Below are positions 1 through 6,089 of a stretch of 8,395 nucleotides of DNA, in pieces. Each line of letters starts with the position of its first letter. Position 1 is the stretch's first letter. A program made the position numbers and the translations under genes. This DNA is from Candidatus Mediterraneibacter colneyensis. Its GTDB lineage: Bacteria; Bacillota; Clostridia; Lachnospirales; Lachnospiraceae. The DNA is taken from contig DXEY01000156.1 of NCBI GenBank assembly GCA_019114745.1, forward strand, positions 1-8,395. The letters are read 5' to 3'. Below the pieces are notes generated by a model. It made no database searches. It saw nothing but the letters and a program-made list of their open reading frames with translations, and was not told where the DNA came from.

Positions 1-27
1 TTTTTACTATATATTTTCCGGTATATT

Positions 28-897
28 TTATGATTCGCTTAATATATCCGATAATTTAGCAAATTCTTCTAAAGTCAGTGTCTCACCTCTTACACCGGGC
101 TCTCTGCCCAGACACGCTATGGCATTTTCGATTTCTTCCTTTGTAAAGTCCAGTTCCTGCGAGTTTTTGAGCCCGTTTGCCAGTGTCTTTCTCCTCTGGT
201 TAAAGGACGCCCGTATGATCCGGAACATCAGCTTTTCATCCCTGACTTTTACCGGCGGTTCCTCATAGCGATCCAGGCGGATGACCGCCGACCCCACCTT
301 GGGACGGGGCATAAAACAGTTCGGCGGAACATTTGCCACGACGTAAGGACGCGCATAATACTGGACAGCCAGAGACAGGGCGCCGTAATCTTTCCTGCCC
401 GGGCCCGCCTGCATCCTGTCCGCCACTTCTTTCTGCACCATGACCGTAATGCTCTTCACAGGCACATGGTTTTCAAAAAGTCCCATGATGATCGGGGTTG
501 TGATGTAATACGGGAGATTCGCCACTACCTTCAGGGGCTGTCCCCCGTTCTCATCTTCCGCCAGCGCCGCGATATCTACTTTCAGCACGTCGTCATTGAT
601 GACACGGACATTGTCGTATCCGCCCAGCGTATCCTCCAGGATCGGGATCAGGGCGCGGTCGATTTCCACCGCGACCACCCTGCGCGCCGCACAGGCGAGA
701 TACTGAGTCATCGTACCGATACCCGGTCCGATTTCCAGGACGCAGTCGTTTTCTTCGATCCCTGCTGCCCGGATGATCTTGTCAAGCACATGGGTATCGA
801 TCAGAAAGTTCTGCCCGAATTTCTTCTGGAACACAAAATTATATTTCTGGAGCACCGCGATCGTTTCCTGCGGATTTCCCAGTGTCGGTTGTTTCAT
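28..897 (-). CDS. rsmA: 16S rRNA (adenine-N6,N6)-dimethyltransferase RsmA/KsgA
   Basis: SAM-dependent enzyme that dimethylates two adjacent adenosines in the 3'-terminal helix of 16S rRNA during late small-subunit assembly; its loss classically gives kasugamycin resistance. The 289-residue protein has the family marks in order: FGQNFL near residues 27-32, the SAM-binding motif LEIGPGIG at 54-61, an acidic VEID at 77-80, NDDVL at 101-105, the catalytic NLPYY at 127-131, and FMPRPKVGSAV near 195-205, followed by the small C-terminal domain. Length is normal. I start at the ATG at 895-897 because GAGGAGGA lies 5 bases upstream; an in-frame ATG at 925-927 would add ten residues but has no good ribosome site and would run into tatD. 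It is the last gene of the dehydrogenase-tatD-rsmA unit, 10 bases after tatD, with its ribosome site touching the tatD stop. No terminator is visible in the 27 bases after its stop. Confidence 0.97.
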   Translation of the reverse strand: MKQPTLGNPQETIAVLQKYNFVFQKKFGQNFLIDTHVLDKIIRAAGIEENDCVLEIGPGIGTMTQYLACAARRVVAVEIDRALIPILEDTLGGYDNVRVINDDVLKVDIAALAEDENGGQPLKVVANLPYYITTPIIMGLFENHVPVKSITVMVQKEVADRMQAGPGRKDYGALSLAVQYYARPYVVANVPPNCFMPRPKVGSAVIRLDRYEEPPVKVRDEKLMFRIIRASFNQRRKTLANGLKNSQELDFTKEEIENAIACLGREPGVRGETLTLEEFAKLSDILSES

Positions 898-907
898 CTC
901 ATCCTCC

Positions 908-1678
908 TCAATTATCCCGGAGACCATACAGATCCCTGCTGTTTTCCTCCGTCCGGCTCACGACCTCTTCCACGCTCACTCCCTTGATCCGGGCGATCTT
1001 TTCCGCCACATACGGGAGATACAGGGAGCAGTTCCGCTTCCCCCGGTACGGCTCCGGCGCAAGATACGGGCAGTCCGTTTCCAATACGATAGAAGAAAGC
1101 GGGATCTCCTCGACCACTTCCTTGAGTTTCTTCGCATTTTTAAAGGTAACTACCCCGCCCACGCCGATATAGTACCCCATCTTCACATATTCCCGCGCCA
1201 TCTCCGGGGAATAGGAATAGCAGTGGATGACCGCCTTCATCCCCGCAGCATGTTCCTTCATGATCTCAAACGTGTCCGCGGCGGCCTCACGGCTATGGAT
1301 GATCACAGGCATCTCTTTCTCCCGCGCAAGTTCTATCTGGCGGATGAACCACTTCTTCTGTACCTCATGGGCTTCATTATCCCAGTAATAATCAAGCCCG
1401 ATCTCTCCTACCGCTACGATCTTCTCAAGATCAAGCATACGCTCCATCTCAGCCATTCCCGCCTCATCGAGGGAGCCCGTCTCGTCCGGATGGACGCCCA
1501 CTGCCCCGTAAACAAACGGATACTCTTCTGTCAGACGCCGTATTTTATCCCAGGACTCAATGGTCGAGCCGGCATTTACGATCACGCCGATCCCGTTCTC
1601 CTGCATCTTTTTAAGCAGTTCATCTCTGTCGGTGTCAAACTGTTCGTCATCATAATGTGCGTGTGTATCAATTATCAT
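908..1678 (-). CDS. tatD: TatD-family metal-dependent hydrolase (YabD/YcfH-like DNase)
   Basis: Cytosolic TIM-barrel hydrolase of the amidohydrolase superfamily; characterised members are Mg-dependent 3'-5' exonucleases acting on DNA, with proposed roles in repair and DNA turnover. The 256-residue protein carries the full metal-ligand set: DTHAH at 4-8 (His6, His8), GVHPDE at 61-66, VGEIGLDYYW at 90-99 (Glu92), IIHSRE at 126-131 (His128), VIHCYS at 150-155 (His152) and ETDCPYLAP at 200-208 (Asp202). Length is typical. The ATG at 1676-1678 has AAGGAG six bases upstream. The first 11 bases overlap the end of the dehydrogenase gene in another frame, which suggests translational coupling. Pairing with rsmA is a conserved Firmicutes arrangement, and this copy is most like the B. 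subtilis yabD position. In many Firmicutes rnmV lies between the two, and it is absent here. The exact substrate is not shown by sequence; the symbol denotes the family. Confidence 0.94.
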   Translation of the reverse strand: MIIDTHAHYDDEQFDTDRDELLKKMQENGIGVIVNAGSTIESWDKIRRLTEEYPFVYGAVGVHPDETGSLDEAGMAEMERMLDLEKIVAVGEIGLDYYWDNEAHEVQKKWFIRQIELAREKEMPVIIHSREAAADTFEIMKEHAAGMKAVIHCYSYSPEMAREYVKMGYYIGVGGVVTFKNAKKLKEVVEEIPLSSIVLETDCPYLAPEPYRGKRNCSLYLPYVAEKIARIKGVSVEEVVSRTEENSRDLYGLRDN

Positions 1679-2975
1679 GGTCTGCTCCTTTTTCCGTCTC
1701 TGTCTGCTCCTGCTCCGGGATCTCCTTTGCCGGAGCGGGAATCAGTGTGCCGAGAAAATCTTTCATCTCCGCACGGTTCCAGATTTCGGGTACCGGGTAC
1801 AGGGGATTTGCCTCCCGCTCTGCCCACTCCACGATCTGATCAACGTCCTCCTCCCGGATCATCTCCGGGTACACCGGAATCCCCAGCTTCTCCTTCAGTT
1901 CTTCGATCCATTTTATAAATGCTTCCGCCTTTGCCGGGACGCTTTCCCCTTCCGCCGTAAGGGCACAGGCGTCGCTCAGTTCTGCGAGTCTCTTCTGCGC
2001 CGACGCGCCGTACCATCTCAGCACGTGCGGAAGCAGGATTCCCACTGCAATCCCGTGGGCAGTGCCGTACAGCCCGCTCAGCGGATGCCCGAGGGCATGT
2101 GCATATCCCACGCAGCCTCTGGTAAACGCCCTGCCTGCACAAAAGGCCGCCTCCTGCATCTTCTGCCTTGCCTCCAGGTCAGAACCGTCTTCGTACACCT
2201 TTGGAAGGTTCTCGAAGATCAGCTTCACTGCCCGGAGCGCCAGTTTCCTTTCCAGGCGGGTATTGTACGTGTGATTCGTATACGCTTCCACCGCATGGCA
2301 CAGCGCATCGATCCCTCCGGAAGCCGTTACCTCCGGCGGCAGCCCCACTGTCAGCTCCGGATCAAGAACGACATATTTGGGCATCAGGCTCAGATCCATA
2401 ATCGGCGCTTTGTGATGTGCTGCTGCCTCCGTGATCACCGCCGCCATCGTCGTCTCCGAGCCGGATCCGGCGGTAGTCGGCACCGCAAACAGCACCGGGA
2501 TCGGCTTTAGGATCTTAAACAACCCCTGAAGTTTTTTCACCGATTTTCCCGGGCGGGCGACTCTTGCCCCGATCGCTTTGGCGCAGTCCACAGGGGAACC
2601 GCCGCCGAAGGCGATAATACAGTCACACTGATTTTCCCGGAAAAGCTCTGCTCCCTTCTCCACATCCGAGTCTGTGGGGTTTGGCGTCACTTCATCGAAT
2701 ATTACATACGGGATCTTGAAGTTCTCCATTGTCTCCAGCATCCCGTCCGGCAGGCCGCGGCCGCGCACCGCAGGGCCTGTTACCACTAAAGGCTTTTTCA
2801 GGTTCTTGCGCTTCACCGCCACAGGAAGCCTTCGGGAGCTTCCCTCCCCTTTCATAACCTCCGGGGTTCGCCAGGGAAGCAGATACATCCCTGATTTTAC
2901 ACAAAACTGCGCGATACGGCAACCGATTTTCCCGATATCACCGGCAGCCTTTTTCTTTCCTGTCTGATCGGTCAA
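1668..2975 (-). CDS. Iron-containing (group III) alcohol dehydrogenase
   Basis: NAD(P)-dependent metal alcohol dehydrogenase that interconverts an alcohol and an aldehyde or ketone; the substrate cannot be read from sequence. The 435-residue protein has the nucleotide-binding GGGSPVD at 124-130, PTTAGSGSE at 166-174, and metal ligands inferred by spacing as Asp223 and His227 (in GGIDALCHAVE), His293 and His307 (in GYAHALGHPLSG...GTAHG). His-His spacing of 14 matches the family, and His297 is the conserved nearby histidine. It is longer than the usual 380-400 residues because of about 45 extra N-terminal residues containing MYLLPWRTPEVMKG and a charged, Gln/Glu-rich tail after about 412. The start is TTG at 2973-2975, chosen because AAGGAGG lies eight bases upstream; the next in-frame ATG (residue 30) lacks such support. 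It is the first gene of the unit and overlaps tatD by 11 bases. A redox or fermentative role is likely. Confidence in family is high, in substrate nil. Confidence 0.94.
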   Translation of the reverse strand: MTDQTGKKKAAGDIGKIGCRIAQFCVKSGMYLLPWRTPEVMKGEGSSRRLPVAVKRKNLKKPLVVTGPAVRGRGLPDGMLETMENFKIPYVIFDEVTPNPTDSDVEKGAELFRENQCDCIIAFGGGSPVDCAKAIGARVARPGKSVKKLQGLFKILKPIPVLFAVPTTAGSGSETTMAAVITEAAAHHKAPIMDLSLMPKYVVLDPELTVGLPPEVTASGGIDALCHAVEAYTNHTYNTRLERKLALRAVKLIFENLPKVYEDGSDLEARQKMQEAAFCAGRAFTRGCVGYAHALGHPLSGLYGTAHGIAVGILLPHVLRWYGASAQKRLAELSDACALTAEGESVPAKAEAFIKWIEELKEKLGIPVYPEMIREEDVDQIVEWAEREANPLYPVPEIWNRAEMKDFLGTLIPAPAKEIPEQEQTETEKGADHDN

Positions 2976-2983
2976 TCTCCCGT

Positions 2984-2990
2984 CCTCCTT
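2984..2990 (-). promoter_or_regulatory. Ribosome binding site fixing a TTG start for the alcohol dehydrogenase
   Basis: The minus strand reads AAGGAGG, a near-perfect anti-16S match, with eight bases before TTG at 2975-2973. No ATG or GTG lies in frame at comparable spacing, so this site decides the rare TTG start. The strong site may compensate for the weak initiation codon. Confidence 0.75.
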
Positions 2991-3014
2991 AATCTGTCTG
3001 ATCTATCCGGCGTA

Positions 3015-3035
3015 ATATGGTAGATTATACCATAT
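3015..3035 (-). promoter_or_regulatory. Extended -10 promoter within an inverted repeat, upstream of the alcohol dehydrogenase
   Basis: On the minus strand TGGTATAAT forms an extended -10 element with TATAAT at 3024-3029. It lies within a perfect 8-bp inverted repeat, ATATGGTA at 3015-3022 and TACCATAT at 3028-3035, separated by five bases. Transcription would start near 3017, giving a leader of roughly 40 bases before the TTG codon. No good -35 hexamer is seen at 16-18 bases, as is common for extended -10 promoters. A dyad lying on the -10 box is where a repressor would block polymerase, so it may be an operator; that part is inference. Confidence 0.55.
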
Positions 3036-3070
3036 ATTATGCGGGTCTGCCGTACCGTCTGCTGTATTTT

Positions 3071-3100
3071 TACTTATAACTCTTAATCAATACTTATAAT
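3071..3100 (+). promoter_or_regulatory. Candidate purC promoter with 9-bp direct repeat
   Basis: TATAAT at 3095-3100 is a consensus -10 box reading toward purC, giving a leader of about 97 bases. It is the end of the second copy of TACTTATAA (3071-3079 and 3091-3099), repeated at exactly 20 bases. No -35 hexamer is convincing at 16-18 bases upstream. A second possibility is TTGTAT at 3112-3117 with TACTCT at 3135-3140 (17-base spacing). No PurR-type box or recognisable purine riboswitch was found in the leader. Confidence 0.45.
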
Positions 3101-3154
3101 GAAAGAAACTCTTGTATTTTCTTCCGGTTTTGTCTACTCTAATAGTGGAACATT

Positions 3155-3170
3155 TCTCTTATGCAAGAGG
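3155..3170 (+). other. Small hairpin in the purC leader
   Basis: CTCTT at 3156-3160 and AAGAG at 3165-3169 can pair around the four-base loop ATGC, with an outer T-G pair. The hairpin ends about 20 bases before the ribosome site GAGGTG (3192-3197). There is no U-tract after it, so it is not a terminator. A role in mRNA stability or none at all is possible. Confidence 0.25.
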
Positions 3171-3203
3171 ATATCAATATTACAAACAAATGAGGTGTGC
3201 GAA

Positions 3204-4067
3204 ATGAAACCAATCAAAGAAGGAAAAGTACGCGAAATCTATGACAACGGCGACAGCCTGATTCTTGTAGCTACAGACAGGATCAGTTGTTTCGATGTGA
3301 TCCTTAAGAACACGATAACAAAAAAAGGAACCGTCCTGACACAGATGTCCAAATTCTGGTTCGACATGACAAAGGACATCCTTCCAAACCACATGATCTC
3401 TACCGATGTAAACGACATGCCTGAATATTTCCATCAGCCGCAGTTTACCGGAAACAGCATGATGTGCAAAAAACTCAAAATGCTTCCTGTCGAGTGCATC
3501 GTCCGCGGTTACATTACCGGAAGCGGCTGGGCAAGCTATCAGAAAGACGGCACAGTATGCGGTATCAGACTTCCGGAAGGGCTGAAAGAATCCGATAAAC
3601 TGCCGGAACCGATCTACACTCCGTCCACAAAGGCTGAAATCGGCGACCACGACGAAAACATTTCCTATGAGCAGAGCATCGACTGCCTTGAGAAAGCATT
3701 TCCGGGAAAAGGAGAGGAATATGCCTCCAAACTCCGCGATTACACGATCGCTCTTTACAAAAAGTGTGCGGACTATGCGCTGAGCCGCGGCATCATCATT
3801 GCTGATACGAAATTCGAGTTCGGTCTGGATGAAAACGGCAATATCGTCCTCGGCGACGAGATGCTCACACCGGACAGCTCACGTTTCTGGCCGGCAGACG
3901 GATACGAGCCGGGACACTCCCAGCCATCCTTTGACAAACAGTTCGCCCGCGACTGGCTCAAAGCCAATCCGGATAACGACTGGACTCTTCCGGACGATAT
4001 CGTACAGAAAACGATCGACAAATATCTGCAGAGCTATGAGATGCTGACCGGGGAGAAACTGCAGTAA
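3204..4067 (+). CDS. purC: Phosphoribosylaminoimidazole-succinocarboxamide (SAICAR) synthase
   Basis: Cytosolic ATP-dependent ligase of de novo purine synthesis that joins CAIR and L-aspartate to give SAICAR. The 287-residue protein begins with KEGKVREIYD near 5-14, a nucleotide-binding hairpin typical of the family, then ATDRISCFDVIL at 23-34. Both family signatures are present: LPVECIVRGYITGS at 94-107 and ADTKFEFG at 200-207. GDEMLTPDSSRFW at 217-229 is also characteristic. At 287 residues it belongs to the longer (Ade1-like) PurC form rather than the roughly 240-residue form. The ATG at 3204-3206 is chosen over a longer open frame from 3099 because GAGGTG lies six bases upstream and the protein then starts exactly at the family N-terminus (MKPIKEGKVR). 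It appears to be transcribed alone: the dehydrogenase is divergent, the exporter operon is convergent, and no other pur gene is in view. The TAA stop is followed by the repeat region and terminator. Confidence 0.97.
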   Translation: MKPIKEGKVREIYDNGDSLILVATDRISCFDVILKNTITKKGTVLTQMSKFWFDMTKDILPNHMISTDVNDMPEYFHQPQFTGNSMMCKKLKMLPVECIVRGYITGSGWASYQKDGTVCGIRLPEGLKESDKLPEPIYTPSTKAEIGDHDENISYEQSIDCLEKAFPGKGEEYASKLRDYTIALYKKCADYALSRGIIIADTKFEFGLDENGNIVLGDEMLTPDSSRFWPADGYEPGHSQPSFDKQFARDWLKANPDNDWTLPDDIVQKTIDKYLQSYEMLTGEKLQ

Positions 4068-4142
4068 AATCGGGACATATTTTCAGGAGATTCCAAAAAG
4101 GGACACCCTGAAATCGAATTGGGGACGTAGTAAAATCGAATT
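4063..4142. repeat. Short-repeat cassette after purC
   Basis: This stretch is built from recurring short words: AGTAAAATCG at 4063-4072 and 4129-4138 (the first overlaps the purC stop), AATCGAATT at 4112-4120 and 4134-4142, and GGGACA or GGGACG at 4072-4077, 4100-4105 and 4122-4127. TTTCAGG at 4081-4087 and CCTGAAA at 4107-4113 form a further 7-bp inverted repeat around a 19-base loop. It is non-coding and ends in the long hairpin at 4117-4159. It resembles a degenerate interspersed palindromic (REP-like) element, but copies elsewhere in the genome cannot be seen from this window. Confidence 0.5.
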
Positions 4143-4162
4143 TTACTACGTCCCCAATTTTT
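4117..4162 (+). terminator. 20-bp perfect hairpin terminator between convergent genes
   Basis: A 20-bp perfect stem (4117-4136 with 4140-4159) closes on the three-base loop CGA; its core is GGGGACGTAGTAAAA paired with its complement. On the plus strand the stem runs into AATTTTT, a good intrinsic terminator for purC. On the minus strand the hairpin starts one base after the exporter B stop codon (4161-4163) but is followed by AATTCGATTT, a weaker tail, so it may serve both strands unequally. Confidence 0.7.
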
Positions 4163-6089
4163 ACGAAAGTTCCAGCTTTCCTGTATACAGCTGATAATAT
4201 GTCCCTTTTAGTTTCAGCAGTTCTTCATGCGTGCCTCTCTCGATGATGCGTCCGTGTTCAAGTACCATGATCGCATCACTGTTGCGGATCGTTGACAGCC
4301 TGTGGGCAATGACGAATACGGTACGTCCCTTCATCAGGTTATCCATACCCTTCTGCACGATCTGCTCCGTCCTTGTGTCGATGGACGAGGTCGCCTCATC
4401 CAGGATCAGCACCGGCGGATCTGCGATCGCCGCCCTGGCGATTGCAAGGAGCTGCCGCTGGCCCTGTGAAAGTTCCTCCCCGTCACCGCTCAGGTGCGTA
4501 TCATATCCCTGAGGCAGCATACGGATGAATCCATCGGCGTGGGCAAGTTTTGCCGCCTTTACCACTTCCTCATCGGTAGCATTGAGCTTACCGTAACGGA
4601 TATTTTCTTTGATCGTCCCGGTGAACAGATGCGTATCCTGAAGCACGATTCCCAGCGACCGCCTCAGATCAGCCTTCTTGATCTTATTGATATTAATATC
4701 ATCATAACGGATCTTTCCGTCAGCCACATCGTAGAAACGGTTGATCAGGTTTGTGATCGTCGTCTTCCCGGCTCCGGTGGATCCGACGAACGCCAGCTTC
4801 TGTCCCGGCTTTGCGTACAGGGTCAGGTCATGGAGTACCATGTGGTCCGGCGTGTATCCAAATGTCATATCGTAGAAACGCACATCGCCTTTAAGCTCCT
4901 GGTATGTGATAGAACCGTCCGCCTGATGGGGATGTTTCCACGCCCACAGCCCGGTGCGCTCCTCGCATTCTGTAAGGCTTCCGTCCGGATTTCTCTTTGC
5001 ATTTACAAGCGTGACATAACCGTCGTCCACCTCTGACGGCTCATCCATCATATTGAAAATACGCTCTGCTCCGGCAAGCGCCATGATGATCGAGTTAAAC
5101 TGCTGTGCAACCTGCATAAAAGGCTGTGTAAAACTCTTCGTAAACTGCAGGTAGGAAGCCATAACGCCCAGCGTTATATTTCCGATGCCCGCCACAGAAA
5201 GGAAGCCTCCGAACACCGCGGTGAGCACGAACTGCAGGTTTCCAAGGTTCCCGATGATCGGTCCCATCATACTTGCAAATGTATGGGCGTTGGACGCGCT
5301 CGTGAAAAGCCTTTCGTTAAGCTCATCAAACTCCTGCTCCGAGATCTTCTCGTGATTAAACACTTTGATCACTCTCTGTCCGTTCATCCGCTCCTCGACA
5401 AAACCGGTAATGTCTGCCAGGTCGAGCTGCTGGCGGATGAAATACTTCCCGCTGTTGCCCGTCACGACTCTGGAGACCGCCACCATAACAACGATCATCA
5501 GTACCGCCAGTGCGGTCAGGATCGGGCTCAAAAGAAGCATGGAAATAAATGTAACTACAATTGTAAACGCCGACATAAGCACCTGCGGGATAGACTGGTT
5601 GATCATCTGGCGCAGGGTATCGGTATCGTTCGTGTAGAGACTCATGATAGATCCGTTTGTATTCTGGTCGAAATAGCGGATCGGCAGCGTCTGCATATGC
5701 TCAAACATCTCATCACGGACACGTTTAAGCACTCCCTGTCCGATCACCACCATCATCCTGCTGTAGATAAAAGTAGCGATCACACCCGCAAGGAAAATCG
5801 AGCCGAGTACAACAAGCGCCATATACAGCTCCGTGTAATCCGGATCCTGCTGTCCGATCAGAGGAATAATAAAGTCATCCAGCAAAAATTTCAAAGACAG
5901 CGATACCGAAATAGATGCAACAGAACTCATCAATATACAGATCAACACGATCACAAACTGGACTTTATATGTGCTGACCACATAGCTGAGGAGTCTCTTT
6001 GCTGTCCTGATCGTTCCTTTGGTCACCGCCGGGCCGCCGCCCGTTCTCTGCCGGACCGGGGGAACACTGTTACTATTCTGCTCACTCAT
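4161..6089 (-). CDS. ABC exporter half-transporter B, catalytically complete subunit (LmrD/TM288-like)
   Basis: Fused membrane and ATPase half-transporter of the multidrug/lipid exporter class, inferred to pair with the gene just upstream in the cytoplasmic membrane. In the 642-residue protein the six membrane segments lie roughly at 44-66, 88-110, 168-188, 190-210, 276-300 and 305-325. The ATPase domain shows Walker A GSTGAGKTT at 436-444, Q-loop Gln484, signature LSQGQ at 540-544 (Gln for the first Gly of LSGGQ), Walker B LILDEATSS at 561-569 with catalytic Glu565, and switch His596. A 40-50-residue linker with DGSLTECEERTGLWAW lies before the ATPase domain, longer than usual. The start is the ATG at 6087-6089, with GGGAGG eight bases upstream; an in-frame GTG at 6096-6098 would overlap that site and is rejected. 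Its first eight bases overlap the upstream exporter gene, so translation is probably coupled. It is the last gene of the marR operon. Substrate unknown. Confidence 0.95.
   Translation of the reverse strand: MSEQNSNSVPPVRQRTGGGPAVTKGTIRTAKRLLSYVVSTYKVQFVIVLICILMSSVASISVSLSLKFLLDDFIIPLIGQQDPDYTELYMALVVLGSIFLAGVIATFIYSRMMVVIGQGVLKRVRDEMFEHMQTLPIRYFDQNTNGSIMSLYTNDTDTLRQMINQSIPQVLMSAFTIVVTFISMLLLSPILTALAVLMIVVMVAVSRVVTGNSGKYFIRQQLDLADITGFVEERMNGQRVIKVFNHEKISEQEFDELNERLFTSASNAHTFASMMGPIIGNLGNLQFVLTAVFGGFLSVAGIGNITLGVMASYLQFTKSFTQPFMQVAQQFNSIIMALAGAERIFNMMDEPSEVDDGYVTLVNAKRNPDGSLTECEERTGLWAWKHPHQADGSITYQELKGDVRFYDMTFGYTPDHMVLHDLTLYAKPGQKLAFVGSTGAGKTTITNLINRFYDVADGKIRYDDININKIKKADLRRSLGIVLQDTHLFTGTIKENIRYGKLNATDEEVVKAAKLAHADGFIRMLPQGYDTHLSGDGEELSQGQRQLLAIARAAIADPPVLILDEATSSIDTRTEQIVQKGMDNLMKGRTVFVIAHRLSTIRNSDAIMVLEHGRIIERGTHEELLKLKGTYYQLYTGKLELS

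Noticed and set aside
1..27. Terminator after rsmA
   Set aside because: The minus strand shows only a weak TATA/TATA pairing and an A-rich end, with no GC-rich stem or U-tract; the window ends too soon to judge.
773..1918. Open plus-strand frame of 381 codons across rsmA, tatD and the dehydrogenase end
   Set aside because: It is antisense to three well-supported genes, its product is rich in His, Arg and Pro as expected of antisense frames, has no recognisable domain, and no ribosome site was seen.
1677..2510. Open plus-strand frame of 277 codons antisense to the dehydrogenase
   Set aside because: Low-complexity Arg/His-rich product with no family features; explained by the codon bias of the gene on the other strand.
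3099..3203. N-terminal extension of purC from an upstream in-frame ATG
   Set aside because: It would begin inside the candidate -10 region, lacks a ribosome site, and adds 35 residues not found in the PurC family; ATG 3204 has GAGGTG at proper spacing.
2991..3203. Purine riboswitch or PurR box before purC
   Set aside because: The leader was read for the conserved purine aptamer core and for CGAA-type PurR boxes; neither pattern is present.
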